From Bacteroidales bacterium (lineage in GTDB: Bacteria; Bacteroidota; Bacteroidia; Bacteroidales; F082), in NCBI GenBank assembly GCA_017548125.1, contig JAFYNK010000021.1, forward strand, positions 41,057-105,056: a DNA stretch of 64,000 nucleotides, given 5' to 3'. Positions within the stretch are counted from its first letter, which is position 1; each line of letters starts with the position of its first letter. The notes under the pieces are model-generated. The model worked only from the letters and a program-made list of their open reading frames with translations, did no database searches and was not told where the DNA came from. This document shows positions 8,451 to 18,600 of the stretch, piece after piece. The translations under genes and the position numbers were made by a program.

Positions 8451-9503
8451 ATGAGGATAGCGCTATTACATACCAACCCATATTATCAGGAAATTGAAGA
8501 ACTTATCCTCGATATCAATTCCAATTTCAAAGTCAGAGATTTTCAACTATTCGAAATAAAATACAGCGATTTTAAATGGTATAAGCTGTCTAAGATTATT
8601 GAGCTCAGACGTTTCCTTAAAATAAATAAAATAGACATTATTCATACTTATCATTATTTAGATGCCTTTTATGCTTTGTTGGCCTCTAAAGGATTGAATG
8701 TGAAAGTTGTATATTCATGTTATTTCTATTATGATAATATTAAAGGCTTTCATAAAAGAGCGTTTGAAAAAGTCTTGAATAATGTGGATTCTATCATATT
8801 TCAAACAGATACTCAAAAAGATAGATTCGTTTCTAAATATAATCTCGATTCTCATAAACATTTTAAACTTCTTCACGCATTCTCTCTTAAAAGATTTGAT
8901 AAGTTTAAGTTCGATTCCTTGAGAGATGAGTTTTTTATCGATGACTTTAGATATGTTATCGGAACGCTCGGTGATTTTACTCCTGATCATGATGTGATGA
9001 ATGTGCTCAAAATGGTTAAAAAACTAAGGAAAACAGGACGTAACTTCACATGCCTTGTCGCTGGTGAGCAGATTGATGGATATGATTCGTATTTTGTTGA
9101 TTGTAAGTATTATTATTTGTCACATGGTCTCGATAATTATATAAATTTCATTGGTCATAGATATGATGTGGTGAATTATTTGTCGCAGTTGGATGTGTTT
9201 GTATATCACTCGGATAATGAAGCGATTGCAATTCCTGTAATTCAGGCTCTTATTTCTGGTGTAAATGTGGTGGCTAATGATAATGAGATGATTAGAGAAA
9301 TCACCCGTAATGGAAAATACGCAAGTCTCTATAAATCGAATGATGTTGTTGATTTCGCTGATAAGACTCGTCAGATTTTGAATGACATAGAGGACTATCA
9401 GCTTATTGCCGAAACAGTAAAAGAAGAGTGCAGGGAAATATTTAGTATCGACAAACATGTCTCTGGACTTCGTGATATATATATAAAAGTTAAAAAATAT
9501 TAA
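8451..9503 (+). CDS. GT4-like glycosyltransferase
   Basis: This 350-residue protein resembles GT-B fold, group 1 (GT4) glycosyltransferases, which transfer a sugar from a nucleotide donor. The N-terminal half has IIHTYHYLDAFYALLASKG (the HxH-type acceptor-side motif) and SIIFQT. The C-terminal Rossmann half has VIGTLGDFTPDHD, INFIGHRYDVVNYLSQLDVFVYHS and DNEAIAIPVIQALISG. In the last motif the second position of the usual E-x7-E is Gln rather than Glu. The open frame continues upstream through the second tRNA, which cannot be coding; the ATG at 8451 is the first after it. The acceptor is unknown. Confidence 0.82.
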   Translation: MRIALLHTNPYYQEIEELILDINSNFKVRDFQLFEIKYSDFKWYKLSKIIELRRFLKINKIDIIHTYHYLDAFYALLASKGLNVKVVYSCYFYYDNIKGFHKRAFEKVLNNVDSIIFQTDTQKDRFVSKYNLDSHKHFKLLHAFSLKRFDKFKFDSLRDEFFIDDFRYVIGTLGDFTPDHDVMNVLKMVKKLRKTGRNFTCLVAGEQIDGYDSYFVDCKYYYLSHGLDNYINFIGHRYDVVNYLSQLDVFVYHSDNEAIAIPVIQALISGVNVVANDNEMIREITRNGKYASLYKSNDVVDFADKTRQILNDIEDYQLIAETVKEECREIFSIDKHVSGLRDIYIKVKKY

Positions 9504-9515
9504 ACTGATTTTGTT

Positions 9516-10058
9516 ATGAAACAAGACTTTCGATTTGCGGATTTGGCTAAAATTCGTCAAAGTGATAGAAAATATAAAGATATAGCTGTTGAAAAGGAAA
9601 AGCTTATTCAATGTTTGGAAACGGCTCGCATCTCACCTTCGGCAAATAACTCTCAGCCATGGAAATTTGTGGTTGTTGACGACAAGGAAAAGAAAGAGCA
9701 GATTGCTGAATGTACAATAGGTCTGGGAATGAATAAGTTTACTCATCAATGTCCGGTTTTGGTGGCTGTAGTTCTTGAAAGACAGAATTTTATGTCAACC
9801 GTTGGCAGCATGATAAAAAACAAAGACTACAGTTTGTTTGATATCGGAATTGCCGTGAATCAGTTTTGTCTTCAAGCAGCAGATTTAGGACTTGGAACTT
9901 GTATTATAGGTTGGTTTGACGAGAAAAAAATAAAGAAGATTCTAGGCGTTAAAAGAAGACGCATTCCATTGTTAATCAGCGTTGGATATCCTGATGCGCC
10001 AACAAGAGAAAAAGTTAGAAAACCGTTGGATGTCATGAGCAGCTGGAATCAGTATTGA
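9516..10058 (+). CDS. Nitroreductase family protein
   Basis: This 180-residue protein belongs to the FMN-dependent nitroreductase family. Recognisable features are the N-terminal RQSDRKYKDIAV, the FMN phosphate-binding ARISPSANNSQPWKFVVV, the dimer helix DIGIAVNQFCLQAADLGLGTCIIGWF, and the C-terminal ISVGYPD. It begins 12 bases after the glycosyltransferase and may be co-transcribed. Its 3' end overlaps the 3' end of the convergent ClC gene by 26 bases. The electron acceptor is not predictable from sequence. Confidence 0.92.
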   Translation: MKQDFRFADLAKIRQSDRKYKDIAVEKEKLIQCLETARISPSANNSQPWKFVVVDDKEKKEQIAECTIGLGMNKFTHQCPVLVAVVLERQNFMSTVGSMIKNKDYSLFDIGIAVNQFCLQAADLGLGTCIIGWFDEKKIKKILGVKRRRIPLLISVGYPDAPTREKVRKPLDVMSSWNQY

Positions 10059-11391
10059 TTCTGTCTTTCATCATTAGGTCGTATAGAATATCGTCTAAAG
10101 GCCTTACTTTTAATATTTCAGTGAATATATATGTTAAAATTCCTACGACAAGAGTTGGAAACATAAGGTCGTAATTGCTTGTCATTTCGCTTATAAGGAT
10201 AAAGCCTGTTAAAGGAGTCCTCACCACGGAAATAAAAAATACCGACATTCCAATTATGACAAAATATCCTGTATTGTCAAGGCTTGCAATTTCAAAGTTG
10301 GCTAAGGCAATACAGAATATTTTTCCTAAAAGTCCACCCATCGATAGTAAAGGAATGAAGAGACCGCCAGGAAAACCTGTAGCGTTTGAGATAATGGTTA
10401 GCGTTACTAATGTCGCTAAAATCAAAGAGTTGGCTAGCATACTGTAACTATTGTTTTCAATTATTTCTATTGCGAATATCTGATTGCCTCCAACGAGCGA
10501 TGGGTAGAAAAAGATGATAATAAGAATGAATACTGCTAGTGATATGTAATGTCTGTCGCATTTCATCTGAAATTTTCCGTAATTGATTTTGATTAAAATA
10601 AACAAGTTGGAGAATAGTTTTCCAAAAATGGAAAAGAAGGCTGCCATTATTATAAAAATAATTAGCATTTGATAATCTTTTAATTCTGGTTTTTCAATTA
10701 ATATCGAAGAATAAATATTGTTAGGAAAGAATATGAAGGCTATTATTCCTGCGCATAGTCCTGATAATAAAGTTGATAATGTTAGTTTCTTTAAATCTGA
10801 AGTGTTGTCGTTTTTCAAGCTTTCTAAAATCAGGATGGAAGAGGCGAGGGGTGCTGTAAATGCAGCTGATATGCCAGCTCCAGCTCCGGCGGCAATAAGG
10901 TAATTGTGGTTTTCTTCTTCGACTTTTAATTCTTTTCCTATAATAAATCCAATCAAAGAGCCCATCTGTACGGATGAGCCTTCGCGTCCGAACGACAGTC
11001 CGGATAAGATGCTCAAAACTCCTCCTGAGAATTTTGCGATTATGTTTTTAAATGGAGATTTATATTCCATCTTTTTCTCCAGCAAAGCTTTTGTCTGTGG
11101 TAATCCGCTGCCTGAAGTGGTTGGAAATCTTCTAACTAAGCTGCGTGTTATATTTAAGAATGAAACGGTAATGATAAATAAAAACAGATATTTGGTAATG
11201 ATAAAAAGTATTTCGTGAAAATTTAGTCCATTGTTGATTATTCTTTGGAAATCGCTGATATTGTCGCTTTTGAACAAAGCCATTCTTAGGTTGTCGGCAT
11301 GGAAGATAAGATAACGAAATATTACGCAGACAAATCCGCCGATAGTTCCGATTAAAATACTTGCCAAATAAAATCTATAAGTGATACGCAT
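10033..11391 (-). CDS. ClC family chloride/proton transporter
   Basis: This 452-residue membrane protein has about ten to twelve hydrophobic segments and the ClC ion-binding motifs: SGSGLPQTKA (GSGIP), SFGREGSSVQMGS (GREGP with the gating Glu kept), and TGFPGGLFIPLLSMGG (GxFxP). The gating glutamate suggests a Cl-/H+ exchanger rather than a passive channel. There is no C-terminal CBS domain. The ATG at 11391 is preferred; a GTG at 11409 would add six residues. It is the last gene of a minus-strand run below the TPR/HTH gene. Confidence 0.92.
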   Translation of the reverse strand: MRITYRFYLASILIGTIGGFVCVIFRYLIFHADNLRMALFKSDNISDFQRIINNGLNFHEILFIITKYLFLFIITVSFLNITRSLVRRFPTTSGSGLPQTKALLEKKMEYKSPFKNIIAKFSGGVLSILSGLSFGREGSSVQMGSLIGFIIGKELKVEEENHNYLIAAGAGAGISAAFTAPLASSILILESLKNDNTSDLKKLTLSTLLSGLCAGIIAFIFFPNNIYSSILIEKPELKDYQMLIIFIIMAAFFSIFGKLFSNLFILIKINYGKFQMKCDRHYISLAVFILIIIFFYPSLVGGNQIFAIEIIENNSYSMLANSLILATLVTLTIISNATGFPGGLFIPLLSMGGLLGKIFCIALANFEIASLDNTGYFVIIGMSVFFISVVRTPLTGFILISEMTSNYDLMFPTLVVGILTYIFTEILKVRPLDDILYDLMMKDRINTDSSCS

Positions 11392-11447
11392 TTTTTTAGA
11401 GACAAACACTCGAATCTTTAATTGGTTCGAGTGCGTCTTTAAAATAT

Positions 11448-13229
11448 TTATGCCATATCTCTTAAAATATCTCTTATGCTTTTGTCGCTGCCGAGAATCT
11501 CTTGGATTCGTTTTGTACGGTTGTAAATTGTATTATAGCTTTTTCCTGTCACGGCTGAGATGTGTTTTTCGTTCATTCCCAATAAGTAAAGACAGAAATA
11601 TAGATTATCTTGCTGTTTTAATCCTTCGTGTTCTTCAATGATTTTGTTAAATGCATTGTTGAAGTTTTTGTTGAATAAATCGATAAGTTCTTTTTGTGTT
11701 TCTTCGTTGATTTGCAGTTCTGGATATTCGGAATTTGTTTTGATACTGAAATCCATGCTTATTTCATGAAGTTTTTGGCATAATGGAATTTCCATTAAGT
11801 TGTTCAGTTTCATGTCGAAAGGAGCGTGTGTGAGATATTGCTGCGTTTTGATGTCTTGCAGCTCTTTTTCCAGATTTTTAATATGTTGTTTGATGTGTTT
11901 GTTTTCAGAGGATTTCTTGTCGATTTTTTCCTGTAAGGAAGTGATATAGTATTTCTTTTTGTCTATTTCGTTATTGTATTTTTTCTTCTTTAATTTCAAC
12001 AGATACAATCCGAGGAAAAATAGTAATATTGTGACGAGAATTACCAAAAAGAAAAATATTAGTATTTTGCTGTAAATGTATTCGTTATATTTGCTTGTGG
12101 TGTAATTTTCGTAAATAGATGAAATGTCAGTTTTGATGGTAGAAAGCATCAGTTCTTCGTTGGTTTCTTTTGCAAGAATAGGAGAATATTTTGACATTAA
12201 GTCTTTGTTATCTGTTTTAAGGCCTATTTCGATGATGTGATTTGCAGCGTCAATTTTAGAATATTTATTGTCTGGAAAATATTGTTCATAATAATAGATA
12301 GCAGAATCGAGCATTCCTTTGTCGTAATAAATGTCGCCCAAAACACCTGCGGCTTCCATTCTTAAATTAGGGATTTCCAAGGTTTTGTATTGTCTTAACA
12401 TAGCCTTGAATGGTTCGTCGTGATATCCCATATTGTACATGATTGTCGAGTTGATTCTCTCGATGACGAATTTCAAGGGTGAATCCTTGTCATATTCCAA
12501 TAAACTTAAATCGGCAATTGTCAGATATTTCAATGCCATATCATAGTTGTACATGTGTGCGTATATCGTGGCAATTACGATGTTGTTGCGAGTGATTGCG
12601 CTTAAATTCTTCTCTATATCAAATAGTTGATTTGCCTTGTTGAGGCATTCGATGGAAGCGTTATAACCATCAAGCCAGTAAAGAATGTCGCTGAGGCGGA
12701 CGTAAATCAATGCGTTAAAATGTATTATATTTCTGTTGTTGATGTTGTTGAAGAAAAAGATTTTGTCTATGAGTTTCAATGATTCAAGATAATCGATGAA
12801 AGATTCTTTGTATTCGTAATCTTCTTCGTAGCCGGCGCCTCTGTAATAGTGAGCTTTTGAGTTTATGAAAAGTAGATCTTTGTTTTTTGGATGATGGCTT
12901 GTTAGACTGTCCAGATAAATTACAATGTCATTAAGTGTGGATTTGTTGGTGATTGCGCTATCGCATTTATAAAGAGCTTCGGCTACAAGTATGTTATATT
13001 CAATATATTCCGATTTTGATAATTTGTTTATGTCGTCAGATTTGCTGAAATCGTTTAATAAAGTTAAGGCTATTTGCGGATTTTGTGTCATGGTATCGTT
13101 AATGTTTTTTAAGATACCATAATGATAAGGGTCTTTACTTTCAGAGAAAAAAACAAAATTAGTACGGAAAGAAAATGCAATGCATGTCAACAGTGTGATT
13201 AGTGTTGTTATGAATAAGCTTTTTTTCAT
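11448..13229 (-). CDS. Membrane TPR protein with C-terminal LuxR-like HTH
   Basis: This 593-residue protein has the architecture of Bacteroidota one-piece regulators. It has an N-terminal signal/anchor, about 330 residues of helical TPR-like repeats (for example GDIYYDKGMLDSAIYYYEQ), and one transmembrane helix at about residues 393-415 (ILIFFFLVILVTILLFF). A charged coiled coil follows, then a C-terminal helix-turn-helix (LLGMNEKHISAVTGKSYNTIYNRTKRIQEIL). The likely logic is that a periplasmic repeat domain senses a ligand and controls a cytoplasmic DNA-binding end, but the target is unknown. It lies 33 bases below dgt on the same strand. Confidence 0.8.
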   Translation of the reverse strand: MKKSLFITTLITLLTCIAFSFRTNFVFFSESKDPYHYGILKNINDTMTQNPQIALTLLNDFSKSDDINKLSKSEYIEYNILVAEALYKCDSAITNKSTLNDIVIYLDSLTSHHPKNKDLLFINSKAHYYRGAGYEEDYEYKESFIDYLESLKLIDKIFFFNNINNRNIIHFNALIYVRLSDILYWLDGYNASIECLNKANQLFDIEKNLSAITRNNIVIATIYAHMYNYDMALKYLTIADLSLLEYDKDSPLKFVIERINSTIMYNMGYHDEPFKAMLRQYKTLEIPNLRMEAAGVLGDIYYDKGMLDSAIYYYEQYFPDNKYSKIDAANHIIEIGLKTDNKDLMSKYSPILAKETNEELMLSTIKTDISSIYENYTTSKYNEYIYSKILIFFFLVILVTILLFFLGLYLLKLKKKKYNNEIDKKKYYITSLQEKIDKKSSENKHIKQHIKNLEKELQDIKTQQYLTHAPFDMKLNNLMEIPLCQKLHEISMDFSIKTNSEYPELQINEETQKELIDLFNKNFNNAFNKIIEEHEGLKQQDNLYFCLYLLGMNEKHISAVTGKSYNTIYNRTKRIQEILGSDKSIRDILRDMA

Positions 13230-13262
13230 CTAGAAATAAATTATTGAAAAATAACAAACTGA

Positions 13263-14576
13263 TTATTTTATACCTCTTAAATCTTTATATAATTGAACTG
13301 CATACAAATCCGTCATATTTGAGATGTAGTCGATGACAACTTGGATGCGAGAATATAAATCTTTGTTGTCATTTTTGAATTGTTCAGGAATTATTGATAG
13401 AAGTTTTTTGTTATATGCTTTATTTGGGTTTAATACAGCTTGGATGAATTCGTCAATTAGTTCGCCGATGACATTAAAGCCAGTGAGTTCAATTTTGACA
13501 ACAGATTGATGTTTGTAAATGTTTTTTAACGAGAAGTCGCGGCAGTTCTCGAGAGCGTTCTTTTCGAAATCGGGCAGATGTGATGCCAATGTTTTTTCGA
13601 AATCACCATTCATTATTTCGTCGTAATTGTCGATGAAAACGTTTGATACACAGATGACTAATTTGTTTATTACAGTAGCTCTCAAGAAAGCGAGTCTTTC
13701 GTTATAATCTGTGACGGTATCGAATATGTCGCTTTTCCTTTCATGGAACCATTTTTCATCTTCTTTAAAAAATGAAGAGAAGAAGAAATCGATGTCGTTG
13801 GTTGACACTATGCCTCTTTTTTGAGCGTCTTCCATGTCGAGGATGAGGTAGCAGATGTCGTCGGCTGCTTCCATTATGTATGAAAGAGGATGGCGTGCAT
13901 ATACCATAGCGTCTTTATCTATGCAGTTGATTCCGCATCCGTCCATGACTTTCTTGAATGTTTCAATTTCAGAGAAAAAGACGTTGTATTTCTTTCTGTT
14001 TCCTTTGTTGTATGATGGATATGGATATTTTACTAAAGTAGCTAGTGTTGCATAGGTGAGTGACATTCCGCCTTGGCGGCGTCCAGAGAATTGATGTGTC
14101 AGTTGTCGGAATGCATTGGCGTTGCCTTCAAAAGAAATTAGGTCTGACCATTGGTTTTCAGGTATTAAGCCTTCTAGTTCTTTGCCTGGACCTTCTTTGA
14201 AGTAGCTGCTTATCGTTTCTTCGCCGGAATGTCCGAAAGGAGGGTTGCCCAAGTCGTGGGCCAGGCATGCTGCGGAAACGATGGTGTCGATGTCATAAAT
14301 TTCGTTGTGGAAATCATTGCCGAATCTGTCGATGAGGTTTTTTGATACGATTCTTGCGATGGAGCGTCCTACGCTAGCCACTTCAAGGCTGTGTGTCAAT
14401 CTGTTGTGAACCATTTGGCTTCCTGGGAGAGGAAAGACCTGCGTCTTGTTTTGAAGACGTCGGAAAATGTTTGAGAAGATAATTCTGTCGTAGTCGCGTT
14501 GAAAAGCGTTACGAATATCTGACTTTTTGTATTCTCTAAATTCTCTTTCTGCAGAAAGCAATGATTTCCATTCCAT
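13263..14576 (-). CDS. dgt: Deoxyguanosinetriphosphate triphosphohydrolase
   Basis: This 437-residue HD-domain enzyme hydrolyses dGTP, and possibly other dNTPs, to the deoxynucleoside and triphosphate. The metal site is visible as His62 (NRLTHSLEV), His107-Asp108 (CLAHDLGNPPFGHSGEE) and the downstream Asp in the EAADDICYLILDMEDA helix. The N-terminus RNAFQRDYDRIIFSNIFRRLQNKTQV is typical of the long Dgt type. It starts 5 bases after the tsaD stop, so the two are co-transcribed. Confidence 0.95.
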   Translation of the reverse strand: MEWKSLLSAEREFREYKKSDIRNAFQRDYDRIIFSNIFRRLQNKTQVFPLPGSQMVHNRLTHSLEVASVGRSIARIVSKNLIDRFGNDFHNEIYDIDTIVSAACLAHDLGNPPFGHSGEETISSYFKEGPGKELEGLIPENQWSDLISFEGNANAFRQLTHQFSGRRQGGMSLTYATLATLVKYPYPSYNKGNRKKYNVFFSEIETFKKVMDGCGINCIDKDAMVYARHPLSYIMEAADDICYLILDMEDAQKRGIVSTNDIDFFFSSFFKEDEKWFHERKSDIFDTVTDYNERLAFLRATVINKLVICVSNVFIDNYDEIMNGDFEKTLASHLPDFEKNALENCRDFSLKNIYKHQSVVKIELTGFNVIGELIDEFIQAVLNPNKAYNKKLLSIIPEQFKNDNKDLYSRIQVVIDYISNMTDLYAVQLYKDLRGIK

Positions 14577-14581
14577 AACGA

Positions 14582-15607
14582 TTATTTTTGAGTTGTTGTT
14601 CTAGCGTAAGGTGTTAGGTCCTGAGTTGCGAATTGTCCGCTTTTATATTTGAAATATCCAGAGATTCCTATCATGGCAGCGTTGTCGGTGCTGAATTTGA
14701 ATTTAGGGATAAAGACTTCCCAACCATAACGTTTTCCGTTTTCGTGCATGGCTTTTTGCAATCCGGAGTTGGCGGAAACGCCGCCAGCGATAGCCACTTG
14801 TTTTATTCCTGTTTCTTTAGTTGCCTTGATAAGCTTTTTCATCAGAGTCTCGATGATTTCTTTTTGGATGGAAGCGCATAAGTCGGCTTTGTTTTTCTCT
14901 ACGAAGTCAGGGTCTTCTTTGAGTCTGTCGCGCAAGAAATAAAGGAAGCTTGTCTTTAATCCGCTGAAGCTGTAGTTGAGCCCTGCGATATTAGCCTTGC
15001 TGAAAGAGAATGCGTTAGGGTTGCCTTCTTTGGCGAGTCTGTCGATGATTGGTCCGCCAGGATAAGGAAGCCCCATGATCTTAGCTATTTTGTCGAAAGC
15101 TTCGCCGGCGGCGTCATCTATAGTCTTGCCGATTATCTCCAAATCGAAGTAGTCGTTGACTTTTATTATCTGCGTGTGTCCTCCTGATACTGCGAGACAC
15201 AAGAATGGAAATTGAGGCACTTTTGTTGTCTCGCCTTCTTCTTGTGCAAACAAAGCCATAATATGTCCGTTTGTATGGTTGACTTCGATGAGAGGTATGT
15301 CCATTGAAAGGGCGAAAGCCTTTGAGAATGAAGTGCCTACCAACAGTGAACCTAAAAGACCAGGTCCGCGAGTAAAAGCTATTGCACTTAATTGATTTTT
15401 TGTTATATTTGCGTTCTTTAATGCAGCGTCAACAACAGGTATAATGTTTTGCTGATGAGCGCGTGAAGCCAGCTCCGGAATGACGCCACCGTATTGACGG
15501 TGAACATCTTGGTTGGCAATAACGTTTGAGAGTACAGTAGTACCTCTAAGTACCGCTGCGGAAGTGTCGTCGCATGACGATTCGATAGCTAATATATATT
15601 CGTTCAT
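14582..15607 (-). CDS. tsaD: tRNA threonylcarbamoyladenosine transferase TsaD
   Basis: TsaD transfers the threonylcarbamoyl group to A37 of ANN-decoding tRNAs. The 341-residue protein opens with ILAIESSCDDTS, the ASKHA nucleotide-binding start. It has the metal ligands His111 and His115 (NHTNGHIM), AVSGGHTQI, and the second glycine motif VAIAGGVSANSGLQ. The ATG at 15607 is fixed by the family start and by the -7 box 19 bases upstream. It heads the tsaD-dgt-TPR/HTH run and is divergent from the tamB-like gene. Confidence 0.97.
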   Translation of the reverse strand: MNEYILAIESSCDDTSAAVLRGTTVLSNVIANQDVHRQYGGVIPELASRAHQQNIIPVVDAALKNANITKNQLSAIAFTRGPGLLGSLLVGTSFSKAFALSMDIPLIEVNHTNGHIMALFAQEEGETTKVPQFPFLCLAVSGGHTQIIKVNDYFDLEIIGKTIDDAAGEAFDKIAKIMGLPYPGGPIIDRLAKEGNPNAFSFSKANIAGLNYSFSGLKTSFLYFLRDRLKEDPDFVEKNKADLCASIQKEIIETLMKKLIKATKETGIKQVAIAGGVSANSGLQKAMHENGKRYGWEVFIPKFKFSTDNAAMIGISGYFKYKSGQFATQDLTPYARTTTQK

Positions 15608-18600
15608 AATCATAAAAAGAAAGGACAAAAATACGAAGAAAACAATTATACATAGCATTTTAATTATCATTACGATAATTTTTGCTCTGTTAGCGAGTAT
15701 ATACGCCGTGATTCTCGACGTAAATGTGCAGAGTATGCTCGCTCGTACAGCTGCTGGCGTCCTTTCCAACAAGCTGGGAACTGAAGTGAAAATCAAGACT
15801 TTTTACATCAGACCTGACCTTAGAATACATGCCGAAGAGGTGCAAATCAATGACAAAATGCATTATCCTATGCTGTATGTGGGAAAACTGGATGCAAAAC
15901 TTTCTATACGTGATTTGGCTAATGAACTGAGAGTGAAATGGATAAATGTAGATGACATCCTGGTGAATCTTGTCAAGTATGAGGACGAATATGTTATGAA
16001 TATATCGGAATTGTTTTCGTCTGATAATGCTCAAAAGGAAAAGGATAAAAAGTCTAAATCAACAATATACCTTGATGAACTGAACCTTAGCAGAGGTCAT
16101 CTGGTGTTATGGGATCAAAATAAAGATAATCCAGACAAATTAAGCATGGATTATTCACATCTCGATATCGACAGCGTTTATATGTCATTGTCGAAAATGT
16201 CGTTCAACGGCGATACTGTCGAAGGTTTTATCCATAATTTCCGCGGAGAAGACATTTCAGGCTTTTCTGTCAAAGAATTCAGCTCGCCGTCTAAATTCAT
16301 GGTCTCTTCACGTGGATTTGATTTTAAAAATCTTAAGTTGATAAGTCATTCAACATCAATAAATATAGATTTGCAATTCCTTTATAATGGTTACCATAAT
16401 TTTAGGAATTTCATTGATTCAGTGATGATTGTCGCCAATGTCCACCAGACGCAGCTGACTTTAAGCGATTTGAAATATTTCTCTCCTGTGATGGGAAAAA
16501 TGACGGACACATTGCAAATCAAAGGCTTGATAACTGGTTCCGTGAAAGACTTTACAGCAAGAAACTTTAAATTTTCCTTCAAAGACAGTACTGATTTTGT
16601 GGGTACGATAAAGATGAAAGGTTTGCCAGTGTTTTATGAAACTCATATAGTTGCTGACATAGATAAGATGAATTTCACTTATCAGGATATTTCTGAATTT
16701 GCAATACCGTCTTCATCCAATTATATCCCACTGCCTGAAATGCTTTCTTCCGTGAAAAATGCAGTGCTTTCAGGAACGTTTTATGGATTCCCTAAAAACT
16801 TCAACACTAAGTTTAATCTTCATACTAATATTGGCAACATTTATTTCGACGGCTCTCTGAATAATGATATGGATATTGTTTCAAATCCTTATTATTTCTT
16901 GACTATGCATGCGAATAACATTAATGCTCAGAAACTTTTAGGTATGAAAGACAATGCTTTAGTGTCGTTCTCGGCTGATATGAAAGGAGAAGGCATGAAT
17001 AAGAAAGACGCAGACCTACAAGTGAAACTTGATGTTGAAAAACTGAAGTACCAAAATAATGAAATCGATAATTTTACTATAAAAGGTGATTTTGAAAATC
17101 AACAACTTACATTGTCAACAGAGATAAATAAAAAATTGATAGATGTTGATGTGGATGCATTGCTTGATGTTACTGGCGATGTGCCTGCTTTTGACGTTGC
17201 CATGGATATTAAAAATATTGACTTGCGCAAGTTGAATATCTTGAATTTTGATGAAAAAATGCAGCTTGCAACAAATGCGGATATTAAGTTGAGAGGTAAC
17301 AAACTCGATGAAATATATGGAGTTGTATGTCTGGATGATACATACTACAACGATAGCAGAGGCTGTTATTTTATGGATAGTCTGAGACTTTCATTGACAG
17401 AAAATCATTTTAATTCTAAAGATATTCATGTAGTATGTGACTTTTTCGATGCTGATATAAATGGAATTTTTAACTTCAAAAATATTGGAAATACGTTCAA
17501 GAATTATGTCAGAAACCATTTCCATGTAAATAAATGGGGTGATAAGGGTGTGAAACTCAGTGATGAAGAACAGGATTTCTATGTTAATTTAAACTTCAAG
17601 AATACTGAAACATTGTCGCAGCTGCTTATGCCTAATCTTAAAGTAAGCAACAATACTAATTTCACGGCGACCTTCACTTCTGCAAACTATCAGCTTTATT
17701 CTACTTTGGAATCAGAGATGATAGTATATAATAAAATGATTTTTAACAATTTATATCTTAAAAATAAAACGGAACGAAATAAGACCACAGCAAATGTCAG
17801 TTTGAAAGAGCTCGTGTTTAAAGAAGCTAAAGATAAGAACGACGTTGAATTGGGTTTGGAAAATATTGTATTTCTTTTAGATGCTCATAGCGATAGCCTT
17901 TTGTTCGATTTGGGCTGGGATGATGACAATGTTGAAGATAAGAATAAAGGCAATATGGCGGCTATCTTCCTTCCTTATGATAAATATGGCGGTAAGCTTC
18001 ATGTCACGACTTCCGATGTGATTGTCAACGATAGTTTATGGAATCTTTCTCCAACATTTTTTATTGATTTTAAAAAGAATAAAGTCAAGTTTGAAGAGTT
18101 CACAATTTATTGCGGAAATCAGTCGATGAAGGTGAGAGGTGCTTTCCCTAAGACAAGCCGTGATACGTTGTATATGAATTTCAATAACTTGGATATATCG
18201 GATTTTGACTTGTTGACAGCTGGAAAGGGTATAAACGTAGATGGCATTATCAATGGTGATTTGCAGTTTTCTGGAATTTCAGATCGTTTTACTTTCTTGT
18301 CTAATCTTGATGTAAGCAATGTCGGACTTAACAATCATTTGGTTGGCGATGCTTATATTGATGCTAATTGGAACGCTCCTGACACATCTATATTTGTTGA
18401 TGCTGAGATAATTAGAAAAGGCCAATATGAAAAGTTGATGTCTTTGGTCGGTAATTATTATACGTCTCGTAAGAATGACAATTTGAATTTCAATCTTGAA
18501 ATGAATGGAATTGATATTTATTTCGTCAATTCGTTCACCAAAGGTGTCTTGAGTCGTTTGAAAGGAAATCTTAATGGAGATATTGCTATAACAGGTTCCA

